From positions 1 to 64,000 of the forward strand of contig JAUCBJ010007057.1 in assembly GCA_032718475.1 (NCBI GenBank): 64,000 bases of DNA, read 5' to 3'. The position numbers and the translations under genes were made by a program. Every line of letters starts with the position of its first letter. The first letter of the stretch is position 1. Below the pieces are notes generated by a model, which was given only the letters and a program-made list of their open reading frames with translations, searched no databases and was not told the origin of the DNA. The stretch comes from Nemertoderma westbladi. Its lineage: Eukaryota > Xenacoelomorpha > Nemertodermatida > Nemertodermatidae. This document shows, one piece after another, positions 23,701 to 33,200 of this stretch.

Positions 23701-23865
23701 GAATGCCTACCACTTCATCCGTTCGTTTATTTCTACCATCCATACACTATGTTACCGCTGGTTAATGCCTACCACTTCATCCGTTCGTTTATTTCTATCA
23801 TCTATACACTATGTTACCGCTGGTTAATGCCTACCACTTCATCCGTTCGTTTATTTCTACTATCC
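17771..23865. repeat. 62-bp satellite array, left part (about 98 units)
   Basis: Tandem units beginning CCATCCATACACTATGTTAC and continuing with CGCTGGTTAATGCC and CACTTCATCCGTTCG. Variants include CACCC/CATCC, GGTGAATG, CTAGTTAATG and a 63-bp form with TTTCTTACC. Since 62 is not a multiple of three, start codons recur every 186 bp and give false frames of 67-170 codons. Higher-order structure: variants at 20981 and 21477, and at about 21291 and 21787, are both 496 bp (8 units) apart; blocks at 22070, 22692 and at 22505, 23127 are 622 bp (10 units) apart. Confidence 0.97.
23861..23865. other. Left target-site duplication copy
   Basis: TATCC immediately before the 5' LTR. The partner is CATCC at 40833-40837: four of five bases match (ATCC). 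Removing one copy plus the element restores a correctly phased 62-bp satellite unit (TTTCTACTATCC + ATACACTATG), which supports the call. BEL/Pao integrases typically give 4-6 bp duplications. Confidence 0.8.
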
Positions 23866-25043
23866 TGTAAAGGCTTTTGCGTAATTAGCCGGTTATTTTC
23901 CCCGTAAAGTACTCTGTAGTTGGTTTAGCAGGCATAAAAGGCCGTGTCCTTACTGTACTGTTGTTTTAGAGGACATAAAAGCCATTTCTTCTGTATGTGT
24001 ACTTTAACGGACATGATTAGCAATTTTATGACGCAATGCGCCAAATCCTCTGTAAACAGTGTAGCTACCATGACGACGGCGAACAGCTGATGCTGTACAC
24101 GTGTAGATTTTCTTTGTTCTCTGTGCCTTCTTTGTTCGGTCGACCAATCAGAGCGTTTTTGCCTCTGTGTTGGAGATATATACAAACTCGTGGAGTTGAG
24201 TCAGTATGTGATTTTGTCCACAGCCTACAACACCGGCGTGGAACCTCCGTGTTTCAGTCTTTAGTCCAACATTAGTAGGCTTAATTATAGAACGTATATC
24301 CGTTATCATACCATACCTCACTCACTTAACATATCTCATACCAATTCTGCATTCATAACCATTCATACCTTAAACTTTGTACTGCTATTTACTGTCGGTT
24401 ATTCATTATATTTGTTGATGGAATATTATATTTGGAATACTGATAAACAATCAGACACCCCAATCTTCTTGATATACTAAAGGTTAGAGAGACCGGATAC
24501 ATATAACGATTGCGACTTACATTAAGTGGTTTGAAGTGAATCTAATGCTATTTTATAGGCCCTACACGTATTGTCTGTTGTTCTCCTTATATGTGACTAA
24601 AATTATTGAAGGTCGGCAGATTAGTGTGCAGCATTGTGCAGTATTGTGTATGATCGTGATTGATAACGAAGCATCTCCTAAAGAATGTGCCATATACGTG
24701 AATCTATAGCCATCCCGTTGTGTCTAGTTTAAGTCATAACTCTGTTTATATATTTAGAGCGCCACGTCCTAAAGGAACTGTTAATATTTCCCGAAAGTGA
24801 ATAATATTTGTCAGAGATTATATATATTACGATCAGTCGAATAATACAGTAGGCCTACCCCGCAATACGGTTAGGCTCCCGAATCCAGTCTCCCGGGTAT
24901 ATCCAGCGGGTGAATGATCGCGCATAGACTGGTTTCGGCTAATGTAGTGTATCAAATACTTGTCATAGGCTAAAGACTATCTATCATCTAAAAGACATCC
25001 AAATTTGGCAGGTTAAACTGCTAAAGGTCTGAAAGCGCAAACA
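23866..25043 (+). repeat. 5' LTR of the complete BEL/Pao element
   Basis: Begins TGTAAAGGCTTTTGCG, ends GCGCAAACA. Nearly the same sequence as the 3' LTR at 39648-40832. A core promoter lies about 310 bp from the start, dividing the LTR into a short U3 and a long R/U5. No obvious AATAAA polyadenylation signal was picked out. Confidence 0.95.
24177..24205 (+). promoter_or_regulatory. LTR core promoter: TATATA plus TCAGT initiator
   Basis: TATATA at 24177-24182 and TCAGT at 24201-24205, placing the Inr adenine 26 bases from the start of the TATA box. The 3' LTR has the same pair (39963-39968 and 39987-39991, also 26 bases). The minus-strand LTR of the right copy keeps TATATA at 51145-51150 followed by a TCAGT at similar spacing. 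In the left copy the TATA has degraded to CATAAG. Likely RNA polymerase II start for the genomic RNA. Confidence 0.7.
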
Positions 25044-27222
25044 ATAACGGATATAGCTTCTGTATTGCAGTAGGCAATAAAGCTGAAGTACCGGCCAACC
25101 GGTACCCAGTAGGCCTGACTACCTAACCACCCGGACCGGTACCTACAGCAGTACAGGTACAGCAGTATTATTCGATTTTGATTATTATATACCAGTAGGT
25201 CTTAATAATTAATCGGGGACGCCTGGTTTTTATTGGGATTTTACTTAGGCCTATTTCTGTCAGTTTTATTTATTTGTAGGCTAATATTGAGCAGAAGGCG
25301 TGTAAGCCTGCTCAGATTGTACAGACAATTTGTAGGCTGGACTGTTGTCTGACTGTTGTTAAGTCTGAAGAGACTGTAGTGTGTGTAGAGCATATGTCCG
25401 AAAAAGTACTAGTTAGGAAAGTAGGGGCTGCCAGTGCTGTGAGGTGAACCCCCTCGAAAGAATAAGTCGTACTACTCGGTTAGAACGCATAGTAACTAAC
25501 CATTTCGGAGTCTGCATATACTGTAGTGTATTTAGGCTTGATAGTAGTCTGTCAGCGTTTGGTCTGTACTTTGTTTGTGTAGTTTGTATGGGTAGCGTAA
25601 TATTTCTTACTTAGATAATTTGTAGGCTGGATTTTGTCTGGCTGTTGTTAGGTCTTGAGAGATTTCGGTGTGTGTAGAGTGTATGTCCGATAAAGTGCCA
25701 GTTGGGAACGTAGGGGCTTCCAGAGCTGTGAGGTAAACCCCCTCGAAAGAATAAGTCGTCCTACTAGGTTAGGACGCATACTAACTAACCATTTCGGAGT
25801 CTGCATATACCGTAGTTTGTTTGGGCTTGATAGTAGTCTGTCAGTATTTGGTCTGCATTTTGTTTGAGTAGTCTGTACGCGTAGCGTAATATTTATTATT
25901 CAGAGTTTATGCGATTATTCGCAACATTCATTCCACAAGTTTATTCCTACAGTAATTGTGCTTGTTATATATACCGTTATAGTTAAACTAACCCCGGTAC
26001 TACATCAGGGCTGCTTGGCGTAGGTAAAGACTGGAGATTTTATGATTTGGTCACTCCGGCAGATACCGTGGTTCTTTTATCTGTTCAAGTATTTTTAACT
26101 ACTGATTATTTGTTGTATAAGTACTTGTACCTAATTTAGGGTTTAGTGTACAGTGCTTTCCGAAGGTGATTAGTGTGTAGGCAGTATATTTGTGTTGTAA
26201 AGTGGTTAATAGGCACATTGGTTCTGGTAGACCGCGGTAATTAACTTCTAGGTAGGAACACTCCGTGATACATAATGTAGTACTTATAGCGATACGGCTA
26301 TAAGTCGTCAGACGGTGGTATTTTCCTATCTGGACAACGCAGTATATTTACTACTACTTATTATTTTCAAATACCGTAGTACCCTGTCCTTTGTAATAAC
26401 CAGATATTCTAACCCTTTGTTAGGCTGGTTAGAAGACTTCTTGTAAAATTACCCTAAAAATTCGTACTTGTAAATTTTGTGTTTATTTAGAGATTGTAAT
26501 CTCAACCCGGATTGTACGTAATTTGTAGTATTAAGTAACTTAGGTAAATTAGAATTATTTGTTTTAGTGTCCAACAAGTAGCACTCCACTGAGAGCGCAC
26601 AGCTTCTGTGTAGTGACTCCCCCCAGAAATAATAACATTTATTTCAAATATTGACAAAACCCATTAAACGGGTATATATATATTATAAATCAACTCAAAG
26701 ATTTATAAATAGTAGGCCTGCCATACAACAATTAGGTCTAAATATCAGTTGGACTACTGCTTAAATAACGGTAATAAAGTAAGTTAAAGTAACCAAGTAA
26801 CCCCTGAAATTTCAGAAATTCAGTTATTCTAAAATAACTGACATACCGGTATTAACGATAGGCCTATTATATATTTATAAATTTAGGCTGAAATTATACC
26901 GGTATTCTGTAATCAATTCTAGTCTGTAATTATACTTATATATATACTATAAGTGTAAGCTGTATACCGGTATTCACGATAGGCCTATTATATATTTATA
27001 TATACTTGTGCTGGAATTACATACCGGTATTCTGTGACAAACCTAGTCTGTAATAATACTTATATATACTATAAGCATACCGGTATTCTAATATATTATA
27101 TATATATCACGCTACACTGAGTAGCAGTATCGGTAATTAATTACTAGGCTAACAGTGATACTGAATTACTAGACTTGCTTAAACTGTAATATAGCAGTAG
27201 GCATTCAACTGTACAAACGAAC
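25044..27222 (+). other. Leader (5' UTR) of the complete BEL/Pao element with internal repeats
   Basis: A 2.2-kb stretch with no supported coding frame. It contains a tandem duplication of about 290 bp (first unit from about 25327, second from about 25617 to about 25906; compare AATTTGTAGGCTGG at both starts and CCCCCTCGAAAGAATAAGTC in both). Further on, ATACCGGTATTC-type motifs recur at about 26843-27095 within AT-rich units. The matching part of the right copy (62826-64000, minus) is clearly related. A tRNA primer-binding site must lie near 25044 but I cannot assign the tRNA. Confidence 0.7.
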
Positions 27223-30200
27223 ATGTCTGACACAAAGCAAAACCTGTCAGACAGTCTCTTAGATACAACCATCTGTGACCCAGACAGGAGTGTGGAACGT
27301 GTTAGACCGAAGTTCAACTCACCTCCTACTGTAAGAAAGATCATTCCCCCAGTAGTAATATCAGAACCTAGGCTGGTCCAACACCGTTGGTCTGTCATAG
27401 GCACTAGAGCTCAGGTCAAGCGGGACCAAGAAGCAGCGGAACCGCAACAACCCGCGAGCCAAGAACTTATTTCTCAATGGCCCGACAGCTCCAGTAGTGC
27501 GGATACTGTAGAGCTGACACCCGAGCACGGAGCAAAGATGATAGATGCGGTTTATTCGGACCCCCTTCTCATCCTTCCTGCAGCCATACTCACTAGGTTA
27601 TTGATTGCGGTGGAAGAACACCAGATCGATTGGGCGAGAAATAAGCGATCGACCAAAGATAGTTATGCGGGATATACAAGGGAAGAACTGAAGTCTATTG
27701 TCGAGTCGCAATGGAACTTCCCCGGACCCGGACTCCCGTTTGACTTATCGGAAGCTGCCTGGGAAGACATACACAGGATGGGAGTGACAAAGGAAACCAG
27801 CGATCCAGCTGTGTGGAAGAGGTCAGCAGCCGGATACACACAGGGATTCTTCAGCTCCATGGAGCGATTAAAAGAACAACTGTTTCAACAACCCCAAGGA
27901 CCTCAAGAGCAGGGACAGCTGCTTTATCAAGTTAGAGAAAGAATTCTACGAATCAGGCTAATCTTATCGGCCTTTGAGGAGGCTTCTAAAAGAAGACAAG
28001 ACACGTCGTTGCAAGTTGCCGTAAAGACTTGGTTTCAACGGGTGAGTCTCCAGGTTCAAGGAACGGCTCAGTGGAAAGCTCAGCTGGAGGAGCGCTCAAC
28101 CCATGGAGAATCAACAGACGCTACTTTTTCCCAAGTGGAAAGTGAAGCGACGGCAGAGAAACCGCATAAGAGGGATGCCATTGACATCTATCTGTCAGAC
28201 TATCAACGTTCTTTAGGTGATGAAGAGTTCAGGAGAAGGCTGGATGGACTTAGCCCTAATAGTGAAGGAACCCAGCGTGTGTTGGACGCCATCGATGTGG
28301 ATATGAGAGCTGCGAACCAAGCTAAATTTGATGAACAACTCCGCATCGCTAGAGTCCAAGAAGAACAAGTAAAGAAAAAACGTATAGATGACAGAAAGAT
28401 AGCAGCAGCGGCAGCAGCAGAAGCAGAAGCAGAAAGAAAGGCGGCAGAAGCAGCGGCAGAGGCAAAGGCGGCAGCGGCAGAGGCAAAAGCGGCAGAGGCA
28501 AAGGCGGCAGCGGCAGAGGCAAAAGCGGCAGCAGCGGCAGAAGCGGAAAGAAAGATAGCGGTGGCAGAAGCAGAACGGAGAGCGGCTGAAGAGATCGCCC
28601 AACTAGAGTTGGAAAATCTTCAAGAGAGGCAAGATAATTTTAATAAACAGTTAACACCTAGTAATATGCAGATGATGAGTCGATCTACTCCCAAAAGACA
28701 AGGTTATACATCATCTGAGGAAGGCAATACCACCGATCATGAAGGCGGAGGAAATAGATCTCGTCTAAGCAGACGTAGAAGAATATCCCACCGCCAGAAA
28801 CTGCCTGATTTGCCCCCAGCTGTTAGAAAACAACTAAATAACACAAACTTAGGTAGTACAGAACCCACAGACCAAATAATTGAAATAGAAAGACTCCCTA
28901 CTATAGTAGATGAGCCTGAAATAATTAGGCCTGTTCCCGAAGCCACCCCTTCGGTGATAGAGACACCTGTACTCCCTGAACCTACCTCTAAATTCCCTCT
29001 GCACAGCACTAAGCTATCTGTGCCACACAGAACCACCCTTGAAAATGTTCATGTCCTGGACTCCGAGGGAAATATTAATGATTTGTCGCCCGTTGTCCCT
29101 CGTCGGCCCGCTACAACGTTGGCGGCTCCTGCTTCGGTGGTCGAGTGGGTGGATGAGGGACGATGGGGGATGGATCTCCTGCTCGGGCAGATGCAGGAGA
29201 CTGTTCAGCAATTCAAGGGCACAGTAAGGGAAAGTAGGTTAGAGTTGCAAGAAGTGCAGCAAAGAATCGCGCTAGAACATGATAAATTAGTAAATACACA
29301 AAAGGGTATACCACCACCCCCTGTAACAATGTGTCAACCTGTTAGGTCTGAAGTGTTTCATGCGCAAGGTGTGGAGCCTACACGCATATATACTGCTAGC
29401 GAAGTAGAAACTCCTATAGTGAACCCTATTAAGGGTAATTATAGACCTGTTGATAATGATATTCCCTATAGACCTGATCATAATCCGAGAAATTTATATA
29501 CCGATAACTCGATATTGAATAACACGATGGCCCAAGAAAGTTTTACGCGTCAAATGGCTAGAACTGAAGCACGTCAAGCGGTAAAGGTTGGAGAGATCGT
29601 CAAGTTCAATGGAGATGAGATGAAATGGTTACCTTTTAATGAATATTATAAAGATAACATACAGAAATCTGTACTATCTAATGGAGAGAAACTTAGATTC
29701 CTCATCGAGTGCTTGGAAGGATCTCCCAAGTTAATGGCGTTAAAGTTTATTGGACATCCAGACGGATTAAGACAAGTTTGGGATACACTAAACATCAGGT
29801 ATGGTAATAGGAATAACATAGCTAAATATTTGTATGCAAAATTAGTAGCGCCCCGAAAGTTCATTAGCAGCGGGATAATAGAGTTTTCCGATGAGATTCA
29901 AGAGATCTGTAGACAATTAGATTGGTTAGGTAAGTCTCATGAATATCAGAGTTCTATGGTTATTGGAGCTGTGGCTTCTACTTTACCGAAGGGTGGAGTA
30001 GGTACACGCTGGGATAAGAAAGTGTTATATATGATGGAACAACAACGACGAGACCCTACCATGGCTGATCTCATGTCATTCCTAGATGGAGAAGTGCTAT
30101 TACAGCTCCTAAAACAGTCCAGAGAGAAGACACCGGAAAACAAGGTAAGTGAGAAACCCGTCTCTAGGAGAAAGGTAACACCAGTGTGTTATACAGATGA

Positions 30201-33200
30201 CGGCGAAAGCCAGACTTCTCAAGGAGAGGATAGCGGGAAAGACACTGAAAGATCTTATTATGTCAATAAAACGCCTAAAGAACAGGTAAGTAAATTCAAG
30301 TCTCGAACCAATGACAGGAGAGAACAGGTAAGAAAAACTCCTCCTACGTCTCCCAAGAGAATTCAGGTGAGAAAGCCCGAAGAAAGAATGAGTGTGCACA
30401 ATGTTATTCAAAATAAAGTAAGTAACATCAAACCGAAATGTGCGTTATGTGACGGGACCCACCGTTTGAATATGTGTGATGAATTCCTGAAGAAATCATT
30501 AACGGAGAGACGAGAAGTCATGTGGGATAAGCGGTTGTGTTATAATTGCCTCAGACAAGGACACCAACGGCGAACCTGTTACTCCGACACAAGGTGTGCA
30601 AAGTGCGGTGCGAAACATCATATCTTGTTGCACACTGAATTTGAGCGAAACAGCCAGAGTCAGGTAAGTGATTCCGAACTACATGTCCAATTCAGTGATG
30701 TGAACGACACTGACCAAAGTTCTGAGATGGAAGGATTCTATACAGATGAATTCTCCGACGAAGGTGAATCCTGTTACATGATAAATACCGCAGTGTATCG
30801 AGCACTTACGTATGAAAAACACACAGACAGCGACCTCACCCTCACTACTTCTGATCGACAACCATCTTGGAAAGCGCCACCTTCCAATGTAGGAATCCGA
30901 GAATTTCCTGTAGTACAGGTAAGGGTCCACGGACCTAAAAGGAGTTATGTAGTGAACGCCCTCCTTGACTCCGGTAGTACAGGAACATTCATCGACAAAG
31001 AACTAGCCGAAGACATCTTTGCTGGACAACCCAAGTTCCGAACTAAGCTAAACATGTCAGGAATTATGCAGGTTTGGAAATCTACAGTAATCGCGGATTA
31101 TTATGTAGGTGCGTTGTCCACCCCCCAGGATGAACTAGGAGAACATAGTATAAGGTCAGTAAAAAGGGTGGCGATAAAGAACTTCGCTACCACCCAAGTG
31201 GAACCTTATAACTGGGATGAGGACGATTTCACCCAGCAGCTGGAAATACCTAGATTCAACACCGATTACCCTGGAGTGCAAATACTCATCGGTCAAAACG
31301 CGCATGAAGCGCTCGAGACATTGGAGAAACGGCCCGCTCAACCGCAACCACTACAAGCTTATGCGGGAAGAACTAGAGTGGGTTGGTACTTTACTGGCCC
31401 TTCCCGTAGAACTCTCATGGAAAGATTACCGAAAGACCAGGTATGTCAAGTGAGAGAATGGGAAGTCGAGGGCAGTGAGTTAGATGATCTAACTGAGGGA
31501 ACACCATACTCCTCAGATAATGACGATGTCCACCAACTTTTCGATGAGAAGAATACCATTGATCTCCTTAAGGAAAACGAGACTTGGCAAAACCAAGTGA
31601 ACTTATGTCAGCTCCTTCTTCCATCAGAACGAGACGACTATAACGACGAACTTAATGACGTCATTGAACGTTATAATGCCAAGACTCGGGATGAACATGC
31701 CGTACGATTCTTTACTCAAGAGGCTGTAGAGCCCAATTCCTACGATAAGGCCCTATCGGTAGAGGAAGAAAGAGCCAAGCAGATCCAAGAGACAACTACA
31801 CGTTTTCTTAAAGATCAAGGTAGATATGAGATTGGTCTACCTTTCCGAAAGCGAGAACCAAAGTTCGTAAACAACAGACCCTTGGCGGAGAAAAGAATTG
31901 CTCAACTACATCGACGCCTTACGGCAAATTCTTCAGCTAAAGAAATGTATCAAACGCAGTTGAAGAAATTTATTAGCAAGGGATATGCGGAGCTAGTACC
32001 GGAAGAAACACCTATAACTGAGAGAACGTATTATTTAACTCACCATCATGTTCCCAAACCCGGTAAACCCCATGAAGTACGAGTGGTGTTTGACGGCTCC
32101 GCCCTCTATATGGGCCAATCCCTTAATTCTGAATTGTTACCCGGACCCAACTTACTCCAATCCTTGTTGGGAATACTCTTAAGATTAAGACAATATTCAA
32201 TTGCTTTCGCCTCAGATATAGAAGGCATGTTCTTACAAGTCAAGGCGCTGGATAGGGATCGAGATAGCCTACGATTTCTGTGGTGGCCTGAAGGAGACCT
32301 CAACCAGAAACCGGTGGAGTACTGGATGACCATCCAGGCTTTTGGGATAATCTCAAGCCCTTCAAACGCCTGTTCAGTGGTGCGCACCACTGCGGATGAC
32401 AACCGAGACGCCTTCTCTAAAGAGGTGATTGACAACATCAAGCGGGATATATACATGGACGACAATCTAAAGTCCCTTCCATCAGTCGAAGAAGCTATCG
32501 ATGTCGCTAAAGGAACGGTAGAGTGCTTAAAAAGAGGTGGATTTCGATTAACTAAATTCACCATTTCACACACCAATTCGATCCCGGTAGAAGATCGAGG
32601 AGCGAAAGACCTGGATCTAATAAAAGACGATCTCCCAGAAACTAAGACCCTTGGTTTGAAATGGGACACCGAAAGAGATATCCTGTTTTTCCAACTAAAA
32701 CAGCGAGATAATCCAGTTCGGACTAAATGGATTTGTTTAAGTATCCTGAGCACTTATTTCGATCCATTAGGATTTATTAGCCCAGTTATATTGATTGCTC
32801 GGAGTTTAGTACAACAAATGTGGCTTGAAAACCACTCATGGGACGATCCACTTAAGGGAGAATTGTTAAAGAAGTGGATGAAATGGGAAGATTCTCTACC
32901 AGCCATCGAGAACTTTATAATTTCCCGTTCATATTTTGGTCATGTTCTCCCTACGTATTCCTATCAACTCCATGTGTTTGGAGACGCCAGCGATATGGGA
33001 ATAGGTATAGTAGCCTACCTAAGGGTGGAAACTCCGGACAGAATCAAAGTCGCCTTGGTTACCTCTAAGGCACTGATAAACAACAAGTTGAAAGTTCCTC
33101 GAGCGGAGTTAAAGGCGGCGCTATACGCTACAGCCATCGGCCGGAATGTAACAGAACAGATCGACTATCCACTGGAGAAAACTGTCTATTGGACCGACGC

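Noticed and set aside
17717-23907. Many 67-170 codon frames starting MLPLVNAYHF
   Set aside because: The start recurs every 186 bp because of the 62-bp satellite; pure repeat artefact.
25044-25062. A specific tRNA primer-binding site
   Set aside because: The bases after the 5' LTR (ATAACGGATATAGC) do not match a tRNA 3' end that I can identify with confidence.
32106-32753. 215-codon minus-strand frame (and similar at 57289-57894) opposite RT
   Set aside because: Shadow of the conserved gag-pol reading frame on the other strand; appears in both copies only because the sense protein is conserved.
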